Shown here: one piece after another, positions 1-11,862 of the stretch
Layout: the number at the start of each line of letters is the position of its first letter
Numbering within the stretch: position 1 is the first letter of the stretch
Source: Teratosphaeria epicoccoides
Taxonomy: Eukaryota; Ascomycota; Dothideomycetes; Mycosphaerellales; Teratosphaeriaceae
Direction of reading: 5' to 3'
Assembly (NCBI GenBank): GCA_021401465.1
Contig: JADDMT010000050.1
Coordinates: forward strand, 62,001-126,000
DNA: 64,000 nt
The notes under the pieces: generated by a model
Database searches by the model: none
What the model was told of the DNA's origin: nothing
Seen by the model: only the letters and a program-made list of their open reading frames with translations
Translations under genes and position numbers: made by a program

Positions 1-593
1 AACGCTCCTCGAGATGTCCCAACGATCGGAGCTGCCGATTATGGCGCTTGACGAACCGCAAAAACGCCCGTCGCAATGCTGACATATCGAGCGTCTGTCT
101 AATCAAAGTCATGCGCAAAGCATCAGTGTACTGCGAGATTGGCCAGATGACCATGGCGAGCCGGTCGTGATGTCGAGATGTGTGGCGCAAAGTAATGGTG
201 TTGCAGCGCTGCATGCAGCTGCATTAAACGGATGCAGGTCGGTCGGGATGATCACCCGGCCGATGCGTCATGCAGCAAGCGAGGCTGCCACAAAGCTCGA
301 ACCAAGCACCGCAAGGTTCGCGGCTTAACCAAACAAAGAAGCTGAGGTAGCGATTATTGTTGTATTGTACATATGCCTGGAGCGTGAGGTGGCTGCAAGT
401 CGCGTCCAGGGTGGAGTTGCGAGATGGTGTGCTGCACTTGGTGTGGAGCGATTCCGGCTAAGCGCCGCCTGGCGGGATCCCATGATCATCCATTGATGAG
501 CCGAAATGCTGGGACTACTCCTGTTCGGCAGGAGTATGACAGATAGGCTCTGAGAAGGTACACCTTTTGTGGACCCGTGAACCATATGGATGG
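1..593. other. 3' flank of medA, no gene seen
   Basis: No reading frame here has domain content, and no RNA gene was recognised. A single TCGAACC (reverse of a Pol III B-box core) near 295 has no matching A box or acceptor stem nearby. The stretch is probably the medA 3' untranslated and intergenic region. Confidence 0.5.
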
Positions 594-3026
594 CTAGTGC
601 TGAGCAGCCGAGGTCGGCTGACTATGCTGCGCCTCGTAGTCTTGCAGAGGCACAAAGCGCCCCGCCTCCATGGTCGGCAGCATGCCCGCTTGAGTGCTTG
701 TGAGCGACGGATACCGCGGAGCTTGCGACATATGCGCTTGCTGGTACGCGTAGGCCTGAGCCGAGCTCGGGAGTCCAGTGGCGGGTGACCCGCTCAAATA
801 GCTATTGTATTCCCACGAAGCGTTGTTCTGCCTCGCCGCCGACAAGTCAGATGAGTACGCTGATTGGGGCTGGTGCCAGGATGTCGAGTGTCCAGCATCA
901 GAGACGGGCACGCCAAGACGCAGGTCTGGTGGACCTCCTGACGGTCCGAGGCTGACGCCAGCCGGCGCACCCATGGGCGGGTATGCAGGCGAGCTGGTGA
1001 CCATGCCATGTCCGTATGGAGCATGGCCATGGGATGTCACGGAGCCGGGAGTTGAATGAGGGCTTGCGCCTGGCCGATGTGATGAATCTATGGCGAGGCC
1101 AGGATCAGACGTCCTCGTGGCGACAACTGAGGAGGTGGTGTACGACGGCCCTGCGAGGGGGGTATGCAGAGCACCCGCCGTCGAGGAGTAGCTCGCAGAC
1201 TATATCACATTTACGTTAGCCACAGCCAATGAAGAAAAGGGAAGGTGCGGCATATGGATCATGCGTCATGCATCATGCGGGTAGGGGTGACTTGCATATT
1301 TGCCAATGATCTTCTTCAAGGCCGTTGCCAAGATCCGCCACGGGAACACCTTCACGTCCTTCTCGATATTTCTGGGTTTCGGATTTGGGAAGCCCATGAT
1401 GAGCTTGAAGAATTCCTCGCTGTCTGGCTTCGCCTTGGATACAGTCGCAGGCCGAAAGCCTTCGAGATTGCGGCGAATACGGTTCTTCTCTTCCACTGTG
1501 AAGCGGACAGCTACAAGTGACTCCAAAAGAGAGATGGTATCGACGCTGGTGACGTAGCACTCCTGCTTCTCTTCCCACCAGATGCAGCTGACGCAAATGC
1601 TGTTTGGGACCCGAGTCTCCAGCGTGACCGGCTCGAATGTTGCAGTGATCACGCTGCCAGTTTGACTACGCCTGAATTGTACCAGTCGTCGCCTAGTGTC
1701 CCACTCCGCGCTCGTCCACTCGTTGACCATCGAGTTGAGATCCCCCTGGATGCTGAGCACAGCTTTGGAGTTTGACGGGTAGATAGCGTATGGGTTGAAA
1801 CTCGGGGTGACGGTTGAGCCAGGCGTCGATGGTGAGTTCTGCAGCGTCGACGTGCGCACCAGTGGTGGATTCGGCCCTCCTGCAGGCGACGGCAGTAGAT
1901 TTGGGGTCCTGCTTGCTGCTGACATTGTTGCGGCAGAGGGACTCCTGGTTGCAGAAGTGCCTTGATTGTACCATGACGGGCTGTGGATAGCTTGAAGTGA
2001 CGGAGTAGTCTGTCCATAGTATTGCTGCGTTGGTGGCAGAGGAGCACTGTACGCTGGCTGATACTCTTGCGGATTCGAGCTGATCCGACGGTTATGCGCG
2101 TACACGTCTGGGAGGCTAGGGCGTCGAAAAGGCGATGTGGGGGTTGTCGATGCAATTGGTGTTGAGCTGTAGGAGAGGTGATGCAGAGACGGCTTTTTGA
2201 GCGGTGATCGACGAGGTGATGCCGTCAGTGAAAGCTTACGTTTCCTGGGTTCTTGTGGCGAGTCCTGGGGATAGCAAGCCGGTGTGTCGATGTAATGAAA
2301 GTCTCCAAGCTCTAGAGAGGCTGACTCCCAAGCGACAGGACTGTTGTCAAAAATCAGATGCAGCGGCGCATATTCGTCTGGCGAATGTGTTGATCTCAGC
2401 GATGGTGCGATTGCGGATAGCTCGTAGGAGTACATGCTTCCGACTTGAGTTGCTCGCGACAAAGTGCTTTCGACCTTTGCCGAGCCGAACATCAGACAGG
2501 CCTTGATCTGTGGCGCGTCGAAATCGTAGACAGATTTGAAGTAGACAGTGACTTTCGTGCCTTCTGATCCTTGGTCGGGTGTCCAGCTGGTTATCTCCGG
2601 TTTTTGTCGCGGAATAGTCGAAGGATACACCGGTGGTTGTGCATACTGCTGACCATAGTATCCCTGGTCATGAGTTCCGCCGTACTGTTGAGCAGATGGC
2701 ACTATGGAAAGAGCATTCGACTGTGGCAGGCCAGACGGTACGGGCGCCTGAGAGCCTACGTACTGGGAAGGGTAACTTTGGTGGGCACCAAAGCCGGCAT
2801 AGTCTTGCCCGTGTTCGGGTCTGGTGGTGGGATTGTATTCTGCAAGCGTCACCGTCACAGTCAGTCATCTGCCTAAATCCTTCATATGCGCGCACCAGGT
2901 GGGCGGTGCCGTCATCGGCGCGCGTGTGACCGTGCAGGTCCTGAGGCAACCAGGCACGTGTGCGATTTGAGGCTCGAACTTACCGCCATACACGTCGTAA
3001 GCTTGCGGCTTTTCGTACTCCGACAT
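594..3026 (-). CDS. medA: Medusa (MedA) developmental transcription regulator
   Basis: Three exons, 3026-2984, 2839-1296 and 1199-594, give 730 residues. The first intron is 144 bp (donor GTAAGT, acceptor TTGCAG). The second is 96 bp with a GC donor (GCAAGT), branch GCTAAC and acceptor TATAG. Splicing restores the family-typical passage KKIIGKY-SASYSSTAG. A glutamine/tyrosine/proline-rich N-terminus precedes an IPT/TIG-like beta region at about residues 95-195 (begins PEITSW). Next is a basic stretch PRKRKLS with PLKKP, a probable nuclear signal. The hallmark conserved Medusa block lies at about residues 378-530 (KAVLSIQGDLNSMV, SICVSCIWWEEK). MedA shapes conidiophore development in Aspergillus and biofilm or adhesion traits in other fungi. 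The ATG at 3026 was chosen because it opens exon 1 just before a strong donor; an in-frame upstream start near 3101 is possible. Confidence 0.9.
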
Positions 3027-6000
3027 GGACAATAAATAGCCTCGTGGATCCGACTGGGCCAATGGCCCGTTGTCCCTATACGAGCGGTAGCTTTCGACCA
3101 CTGATATGGGTATGCCGCAATCTTCGTCAACGATCAGAAATGACTTGCTGTCTCGTCTCTTGTGCTATTGAGGCCTCAGTCAGCGATATCGCGCATCGTG
3201 TGGCTAAGCAGATAGGCAGCAGCAAGTTCGTGAAAACAATGATTGCGATCAATCAGTAGGACTGGAGGGGGGGTTGGGTTGTCGATCGAACAGTTCGGGT
3301 GGGGTCAAAATGAGACGCACCTGACGCATATGAGTTATTTCGTCCAGCGTTGCAATGGAATGGCTTCCGTCAAGATGGAAGCTGCTGCTGCGAGAGGGCA
3401 GTCTGCTGCAATTTGTACGACCCAAGCAGGTGATGTATGGGCGTAAAGTACGCCCAAAGCAAGGCTGGACAGGGATAATGAACGGTTGGTCCCAGCGTAC
3501 AAGCAGCTACCCGTTCCAAGACATGCAGAATTAGAAGTTCTTCTTTGATGTTCGCAGCGAAGGCGTTCGGCAGCCAACAAATGCTGATATGGCGCGGCGA
3601 TCCGATGAATCAAATTCCGGGATTTAGGCGTTCACGCAACAGTTCGCAGGAGATTGCAGGCCGTTCCGATGCTGGACCCAAAGTGCTGGCGCTTCGCTAC
3701 TGTACTTAGCCGCACCGATTCCAACTTCGGCGTCGAAGCAACAGCGCTGTATCGACTTTGACTCTGATCAAACCAAAACAAATACCTGAAGCAGGATTAG
3801 TTAGGAATGCACGCGGATGACTTGCCGTGGCCCAGAAGGCCACCGCCCTGCTCGCTCACCGTCAAGTGGACAAAGAATCTGCCCCACCAACCTGGCAGTG
3901 TTGTCAACGTAAAACAATGCTATGTGGGCAATGTCGAAGATTGCACGATTCAGGGCCTTGAGCAAGAGGCCTGATGGAGTTTCCAAGGGAGAATAGCGCA
4001 CAAATTTGTGAGTTGTTTTTTCCCACTCTCGTCCGTTGTGAGCCGTTGTTTGGCACGGAGCTTCGACTGGCAGCGCCACCTGATATCAGGAATGCCGCTA
4101 CAGAGGGAGCCCAACCTCGTGATAGCAGGCTCTGGCGGAGAAGTGACAGGCGCAGTGTCAGCACCTCCAGCCTTGCTACGCGCGTATCCTGCAGTGGTGG
4201 CTGATGTTGACGGTGTCGCTAGATCGTGCTGATCTGATTTGTGAAGGAGGTGTGGTGACTGACCAGGTAGGCGGACCAGTGTGAGGAATGCCAACCGTTC
4301 AGTCGGATGGTCGTCAATGGGTCGACGAGTGTTTCAGATCCTTCTGGAAGAGCTGTCGTCGAGAATATGTGTCAGTGAAGCCTCGCAGGAGCGCAGTGGA
4401 GGCCAAGTAGTGGAACAGTTCCAGAGAGCCTCTAGAACTAAGAGCCGAGAGGGTGGGGATCGATGACACTGAAGTACAACAGTACGAGACAACGCAATCG
4501 ATAAATAAAATGAGCGACAAGCAACGGCCCTCTCAATTACGCAAGAGTGAGTGCGCGGATTCAGATAGAGGCGACAAGCCAGACGGTGCATGAGACGATC
4601 CATACAAGGCGCAAGTGGCCGATTCCAGCAGGTGACTCGGTTCACGACGCCAGCCAGACCTCCCATGGCAGCGCCGCATTGCGTCGTGTGAGGCCCTGGG
4701 GCATTTGGAGGCCCCTTCCTGGAGTCGATCAAAGCGATAACAGCGGCAGAATTTAGCTCCTATATTTAACGGCATCCTTGCGTAGAGGCTTAGAGCACCG
4801 TCGGTGGAGAAGCTTAAAAGTTTAATGGCACTACTGAGCGGCGCGCTGCTGCTCCGGCAGCATAAGGCCTGCACTCCGGGCAGTATTTGTCTCTCGATCT
4901 CGGCGGCGCGCCGGTTGCAATTGGCCTTGTCGGGCATGGTCGGGCTCAAGAAGCTGTACGCTGTCAAAGGTACACAAGAGGAGCCGCTCCGGCAGCCATC
5001 ACGCTGGCAAATGGATACACAAAGCAGCTGGACCTTGGAGGGCCATCCCTTGCTGTCGCAGCGCGAACCGAACGGCTGCCAGTCGCTCAATTCATCGCGC
5101 CGCTGCACGCCATTGGCCGGAGTGCCACTTGTCGAACTAGCTGGCGTTGCCAAACGACTCTTCGGGCCCGCGTAAACACAGGCAGATAGTCGTCAATTCA
5201 TGGAGCTGATGTCCGTACCGACCAGGGTTTCCATTGCAGAGTTTGAGTGTCTATAATTAGGGAGCCAAAGGTGTTGTTGGCAACTGCGGGCAAACCCCAC
5301 AACGAGCCGGTCTTGGCTACATCAGAGCCTAAAGCGTGCTAGCGCTGGCTTCTCACGATTTGGACGCAGGTACAGCTTGGAGTCCGTGGGATCATCAGGC
5401 AACATTTTACCTTGCGCAACGGCCAGTCGTCCTTCCGTTCGCTGTAGAACAAGTTCAACTCTATACCTTGTCTGCCCCATCCCTTCCAACGGCAGCCGAA
5501 CCACCGCTTCTACTCGCTCGCAGGGCTGCAAGCCGCACGCACCTTGTCAGCTTACGCTTCGTGCAGCTCGCGATGGAGCGCAACGCTACGGTCCCCGATG
5601 CCCAAGCATGCGCGATCCGGCCCAACTGCAAGCTGGAGATCTTGGAAGGTGCCGGTACTTCAGCTTATGTTGCCGACAGATCCCGGACAGGCATGCTGCT
5701 GTACTGTGGATCAGGATATTCCCGAGTGTAAAATGCCGCAAGCTCTCGAGCACCTGAACTGTGCCGAGGACGTGCTGAAGCCTGCAAACTCCAAACCGCT
5801 ATGCAGGGTTAGAATCGCACCGAGAAATTTTTGTGGGCGCCTGAAGCTTGCCAAATGGAAAACCTGCATCACGCAGGCCATGATTTGGACTAGTCCAATA
5901 CCCACTCGTTGACAATGTTCAATGCCGACATCACAAGGCTAGACATATCCAAGCTCCCAGCAGACACCATCATTTCGAAGTGGATCTCCAGGCTACTGAC

Positions 6001-8090
6001 GCTCATCATCACGGCACCAGTCTCGTAACCGAATTGACTTGCGACCTGGAGCCGAAATGAGCAGTGAGTGTAGGCTTATGGCTACTACCAGCGCATGGCA
6101 ATCGATAATGACACGCGCAGAAGGATAATCATTGAAAGGCACAGGGATCGGTAGAGTCGTTGCCTCAATAGCACTTTCCATGCAACCGTTCCGATGAAGT
6201 ACGTTCCCGCGGCTATGGTCTTGGTGCAAGCTTAGATAGCGTCATACGGTCCCTTCGAACATGCGCATGAGGGGCAACGGCGTGTCCGCAGGGATGTGGG
6301 CACTTCCACGAGCGCACAGTCCCCATGCCGTCAGAAAGAGATGCACTGTGTGGTGTCGGCGAGCCATGTGCGCGGAACGTGCGGATAGGATCATGGTTGT
6401 TACTCCAGGTCTTATTACTGTTACGATCACTCATGTCTTGGCCTTACCCGCCGCGTGTCAGACCGATCCCGTCAAATCCATACTGTTCGGCAGGAGGATC
6501 GCTTCTGACGGTAACAGTACTTAGTTGGTCTTGTTTGTGGGGACTAGCGTGTCCAGGGCAGCAAGATGCCAGACTTGCCGTGAAAGTGTTGCATCTGCAA
6601 GGTATCATTCGGGCCTATGGACGCGTCTCTTCGGCGAGTGCGCCGGCGCTCGACAGGGCCAGAGTTAATAAGCCGTTGGAACTAGTGACCTTCCAAACAA
6701 CAAGGAAGAGATCAAGGTATCGTGCGTGGTCAATGCGCTTTGCCAGGACCGCCCTGGACATGAGCAGGATTCTTGCGCAAGCCGCAATTCACTGATCCTT
6801 GTGCCTCGTGCTCGTGCATTGGTGCGACAACTTCTAACGAATGCTGAGAGCCCTGGGTCTGGGCGCGATTCATGTCTCATGCCATCGCAAACGTGGTCCA
6901 GAGATCGATCGAGGCGGGCAAGACCTTACGAGCCAAAACCTTCCGCCGGAGCGTTCAACCGAGACCGTTAGAGTTCATCGACGTTGTCCCATGCATGAGT
7001 AAGCCACCACGAGATGACAGGCACAAAATGGCTAGACTCCACCGGCCTCAATGAGGCATGTCAACGTTTCTATTGTCAAGAGGCATGTCAACGTTTCTAT
7101 TGTCAATACATCGATGATCGAACTCATGTATTTGATTCTTGTGCTCTGCGCATGAAGTATTTCCTGTACTTCCTTCATTTCCCCTGTCATCAGCCATTGG
7201 TCGTCGCATGTCGTCGAGGACTATGCTCTGGAACCTCGAACACGTGTCAAGGCGTGGACAGTACCTAGGTACTTCGCTATATGCACGAGGGCCCATGAGC
7301 GTGTATTCGGCCCTAAAAGCGTTCTTGTTTCCTGGTCGAAATTGCTCCGTTGCCACTTGGCATACTAAGCACTGTACCTACAGCGCAAGCAAGGCTCCTA
7401 TCAGGTCGTATTGTCAAGCTGTTCCCTGATATCTCATACCACGCCACCGCTCTGCTCTCTACCGCCGGGGTTCGCTTCTCGCTCGTGACCCTGCAACCTG
7501 TGATGCCAGGCACATGTTGTTGGTGGATATTTGTTTGTGCAAAGACGAACCCGATGAGTAAGTGCTAGAGGCTGGTCAGCTCAGTACACGTGAATCGGAT
7601 CGACACAAGGGGTGGAGGTCAGACATTTAATGCCGCCGTCTTCTGGTGTTTCACTGGGCACTTGCCAACCTGAAGCCCTGCCCTCGCACCATTTCGTCAT
7701 GTCAAAGGCGGGGCTTATCTTGGAATACCTCGCCGTGCCGGAGATCGACGTTGATGGAAGCGTGCCTGCTGTTGCTGCGCTGAAGAATCCATCGAATGCA
7801 GTCGCGCCAGCGGTATGGCCGCCTTGTGTATAGTGCCACCATGAAACGCGCCGCTTTCCCCTGGTGATGAGGCTTAAATCGCTCACACCACGCCGGCGGA
7901 GCCAAGTTCAGGGAAATTGCCACATATTGTGCAGATTTATGCCAGCCAAGCGGGGCAATAGTGTGCTGATGCGCATTTTATGCTTGATAACTGAAGCTGC
8001 GCTGCCGATGCAGGTTGCATCTCGCTGCTGTTCTTATGGGCATGCTATAGCCAGCCAAGTGAACAGACGATCAGCTATCCATAGATCGTC
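3027..8090. other. Long gene-free region upstream of medA
   Basis: About 5 kb between the medA start and the 3' end of the RRN7 gene. Open frames of 120-206 codons occur on both strands, for example 4533-5153 (-) and 6325-6795 (+). None shows a recognisable domain, splice pattern or protein-like composition, and they overlap each other antisense. The stretch also contains a 27-bp tandem duplication at 7053-7106 and a palindrome GTACCTAGGTAC at 7261-7272. It probably holds the medA promoter and a long 5' leader; a non-coding RNA or a small lineage-specific gene cannot be excluded. Confidence 0.5.
7053..7106. repeat. Perfect 27-bp tandem duplication
   Basis: Two adjacent identical 27-base copies (7053-7079 and 7080-7106), each starting GAGGCATGTCAACG. 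It lies in the non-coding region upstream of medA. Perfect identity suggests a recent slippage or duplication event. Confidence 0.95.
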
Positions 8091-10247
8091 TCACGCCGCG
8101 TTTTCTCGTCTCGCAGCATCCTCCCGCCTCAACATCATCTGCTCCACAGAGAATACTGACTTGACAAGCGTCTCAAGACTGATACCAACCACATCCGCGG
8201 CCCGTTTATGCAACATCTTCGCGATTGATGGGGTCGTTTCGGAACCGCTGCTTCTTAAGTCCTCCACGCCTCCGAAACGGCGGTAGAAGCTTCCAGCCAA
8301 ATCGAACTCTCGATCCAATACCCCATGGGCATGACATGCATTCTTGGAAGCGGCAACTTCACTCCGCTGTGTGCCCTTGTCCTCCGCAATCCGCTTAGCG
8401 AAGAGTGAGCCGGTGACCCTTGGCGTGATCGTACTCGTGCTCGGCTTCACGCAATTCGAGCTCCTTGGTGCTGGGATTAGTCGGTCCGCGCTAGGTTGGT
8501 CGTTCAGGTAGGCGTCGGCGCGTTGCTCGGCTTCACCTACATCTTCTCGCGCCGTTTGCGCCTGGAACCTATCGCTGGCGGGATTTGCCGCGTCTTTACT
8601 TGCCCATTGCGGTTGGCAGCTGGTTGGAGCATTGTCAACTGCACTTCTTGCAAGTGACAGGTCTGCAGGAGGAGAGGATGGTGTGTGTTCATCTTGGTCA
8701 GGACCTCTTGGAACGGATGAAGCTCCCGCCTTCTGATTATCGACAGCAAAGATCCTGAACATCGTCCTTCTACACTCGGCATACTTTCCAGCCTTACCGT
8801 GCCCCCTTACGTCCTGGCTCGCGATGTTCCGCTCAGCCCAGTCCAGATACTCATTCATCTGCTCAACACTACCTTGTGCAGCGGCCGCTCCAAATTCGAT
8901 CGCCTTATGATGACGAACCAGCGCGTGGCACTCTTCTTCCATATCGGCTTGCAGAGACAGCCACCTGGACCAATCGATATCCAATGCCGATAGGTCGGTC
9001 GCAGACGAAGAGTAGCGCTTCAGTTGATCAAATGGGAATAGGAGTTTTGTGGTGATCACGAGGACAGCCATGAGTCTGACCTCGGCATAAGCGAGCGCGG
9101 CGTTTCGTTTACTCAATGGCACGTCAGGTGTGGTTTCCGGTCGCAGGTCGAGCAAATTGCACAATCGCAAGCATGCAGTGTGGCATTCGATCGGCAGGGC
9201 AAGCTCCAGCAGCCAGCGATATAGAACAGGCGCACGGTTCAGCGGTACCATGACCATCCCAAAGTTTTCGTGAAATGAGCTGGACATTTTCAGCACATGC
9301 TTATGCAGCTTATCGGGCTTGGAAAGCAACTGCGGCTCAAGCATGTCCTGGTATACAGCTGGTAGTCGCTCTCTCATTCCCATGGGTACTTCTTTGTTGG
9401 CGCCGTAGTACAGCATGTCGCCGGCTTGGACCCAAGTGTAGAGATCAGCAATTGTTACTGGCTGGCGTAGTAGTACACAAGCCAGGTATATCAAAGCCAC
9501 ACAGTCGAGGATGGACGTTGCTGGAGCGTCCGCCTTTTCCTTGCGCCGTCGCTGACTGATGCTTCTGCTACGTCTGGTAGCATCTGACGCCGATGTCTCG
9601 CCTCCAGACTGTGAACTGAATTGCTGAGATTGCGCCTCAGTCTCAATCCCTCTATCGTAGGTTACTTTGCTCTGATGTTTTCGTAATCTCAAAGCCCACA
9701 TGTCCCTCACCAAGACTTCGAGCTCGCCGGGCAGGTGTTGAGTATCCAGTAGAAATTGCAGCTGCTTCCTGAGGATCAGCTGCAAGCAAAGGAGGTATTG
9801 CTCGAACGCCCTGGGTGCGCTCAACCCTGACTTTGTACTTGCGACAGAATCCGCATCAGTGTCCTTCCGCTTTGATTTCCGCCCAGTGATGACAAGCTCT
9901 CCTGCTTCCTCGCCATGAGCAACCGCGGTACCGCGCTGTGTATCATCTCATCAGTTCGACCTCTGCAATCGGGGCTACCTTCGCCGGGACGTGTCCCAAA
10001 TCCAATTACTTCATATTGCCTTCGAGCCAAGAAAACTTGTCCGAACTGCCCTCTGTCAAGCCCGAAGCGCGATTCCACGGATACGTGAGACGGAGGGTCA
10101 TAGCTCGACGAGAAGAGGTGCTACTCGACTTACTGCAGATTGTTGATGGCCTCTTTGGCAGTAAGTGTATCCGTCATCGGACGTTATGTACCGCGTGGAG
10201 CCGCATTCTTCGCATGGCTCGCCGCGCGAATACGAACGGGGAGCCAT
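8091..10247 (-). CDS. rrn7: RNA polymerase I-specific initiation factor RRN7/TAF1B
   Basis: Exons 10247-10134 and 9935-8091 encode 652 residues; the intron is 198 bp (GTAAGT to ACACAG, phase 0). Exon 1 carries an N-terminal zinc ribbon: Cys12-x2-Cys15, then Cys30-x3-His34 in the form CQRGH, as in the RRN7/TAF1B family. Exon 2 begins RGTAVAHGEEAGELV and continues through SAPRAFEQY into helical TFIIB-like cyclin folds, including LLDLRPETTPD. The known role of this family is in core factor (SL1/TIF-IB), bridging rDNA promoter elements and Pol I at the nucleolus. Without the small first exon the zinc ribbon would be missed. The next gene upstream, eIF5A, is on the same strand about 640 bp away. 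Exon 1 sequence and family motifs are visible; the complex assignment follows from the family. Confidence 0.88.
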
Positions 10248-10884
10248 GACTGCTTCATTATGTCGATTGGTCTATTTTAGAGTTTTGATATCACTTTTGG
10301 TGTTGGGTCTGAAGAGGTGAGATGTGGGTTATCAAAAAGCGGAGACGATGTCCGCCAGAAATGGCAAATTTTGAATCGTCTCTTCCTCTGACCTCGCCAA
10401 AATAATACTGGAAAGAACCCTAGGAGGTAAAGAACATTCACACAGCACATGCTAGACCAAATGCAGGGTTTTATGCTCATATTTGCACATTGCTGGAAAA
10501 AAAGCTGAGGGTTGGCCACCTTCGGGTTTGGTAAGCCAGAATCAAAGCATCACGATTAGAACAGGCACAAACTCCCAGCACGACAGGTCATACAGATCAT
10601 TTATCGCCATAGATGTTTTGCGAACATCCGACCGCCTTTACGACATCTCATCGCTGAATAAGCGCAAGGCTAGATCACTAGCTGTCCATTTTTATCCTTC
10701 TCGCCTTTTCCGCGCAGCATGGGGCCAAAAGATATAGCGCCCAAACGTGACGACACTGCCTGCGAGCTTCCTCGTACCATCTGCATCTGTCGTAGCACAC
10801 GTTATTGCGTTGAGTCATGAAGCTGGCAACGTGCGCTCAATGATCTTCTCAGCCAGCTTTCACGGGTATGTCGTGACGATACGT
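10248..10884. other. Intergenic region between RRN7 and eIF5A
   Basis: About 640 bp that should contain the RRN7 promoter and the eIF5A 3' end, since both genes are on the minus strand. No coding or RNA feature was recognised. Confidence 0.5.
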
Positions 10885-11592
10885 CTAGGAGCCCTTGGGA
10901 GCCTCCTTGGCGTCGATGGCAGCCTCCTCGCCCATGGCAGTGAGGACAATAACGTCTGCCGCAACGTCAGCTGTCTGTGCAATGCCGCAATATACATCCA
11001 TCGACTTACTGGTCTCCTTGCCCTCGTCGGTGAACAGCTTGGTAATCTTGTCGCCGACGTCACCATCTGGAACCTTAACATCGTCCTTGGTGTCACCAGT
11101 ATCGGTCATGAGGGAGAGAAAGCCGTCGTCAGTGATGTCGAGGAGCTGGTACTCCTGGCGGCGGACGTTCGGGACATCCATGTTGTGGGTGGATGGGGAC
11201 AGATCCTCCAGCTTCTTGCCAGTAAAAATGTCAATGGCAACCAAGTGGACCTTGGCATGACCGTGCTTGCCGGTCTTGGAGGTGCTCATGTCGACAATCT
11301 TGCAGGGGCGGTTCTTAATGACCACGAAGCCGTTCTTACGGAGGGCCGAGCACTGCATCGGGTAGGTGAGCGAGGCACCGGCGTCGGCGCTATCAAACTC
11401 GAGCTCATGCTGCGTGGCAACTTTATCAGCTTCTGCGGTCTCGATTCGCAATATCACGTCCAATGCGCCTGTGTTGCGTCCTTTGGCGAGGCCGGGTATC
11501 CGATCGCGGGGTTATCCTCATCCTGCTCTTCTGCCATCTGCGACATGTGGCTGGACGTGGACGCTTACCTGGGCATCGTTGTTCTCCGCCAT
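10885..11592 (-). CDS. eif5A: Translation factor eIF5A
   Basis: Three exons, 11592-11569 (MAENNDAQ), 11409-11010 and 10955-10885, encode 164 residues, close to the usual 155-165. The hypusination loop STSKTGKHGHAK is intact, with the modified lysine predicted at Lys56. The KOW-like domain is followed by an OB domain that starts around VRRQEYQLLDITDDG. The first intron is 159 bp (GTAAGC to CACGCAG). The second is only 54 bp, has donor GTAAGT, branch GCTGAC and acceptor GCGGCAG, and is stop-free and a multiple of three. Removing it gives KETNVIVLTAMGEE, the normal family sequence, so an unspliced reading would add 18 spurious residues. eIF5A binds ribosomes and relieves stalling, notably at polyproline. 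It is divergent from VPS52 with about 270 bp between start codons. Confidence 0.96.
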
Positions 11593-11862
11593 TCTGTCGA
11601 CAGGACGTCGGAATTATGAATGAAACGTGGTATGAAGTCGAATTGCTAGAAATCGGGAGTCGCCGGTGAGGGTAAAGAGGCGAAAGATTCAGGTCGACTC
11701 CGCTAAAAATCGTGCTTGGCAGATGTAAGCCCCACATTGTTGACTGGTCCGTGCATGAACGGCTTTTGCCGCACTTCGCAACCCGACTTTCGCTGAGCCT
11801 GCGAGGGCACGTGGAGAGGTTTGATCGTGATCACGAGGTCAACTCAGCTTGCGAAGCGCGGC
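11593..11862. promoter_or_regulatory. Divergent promoter region, eIF5A / VPS52
   Basis: A 270-bp interval between two divergent start codons must contain both promoters and 5' leaders. No specific factor site is claimed. Confidence 0.55.

Noticed and set aside
280..310. Possible minus-strand tRNA (TCGAACC at 295)
   Set aside because: There is no A box, acceptor stem or anticodon arm at the right spacing.
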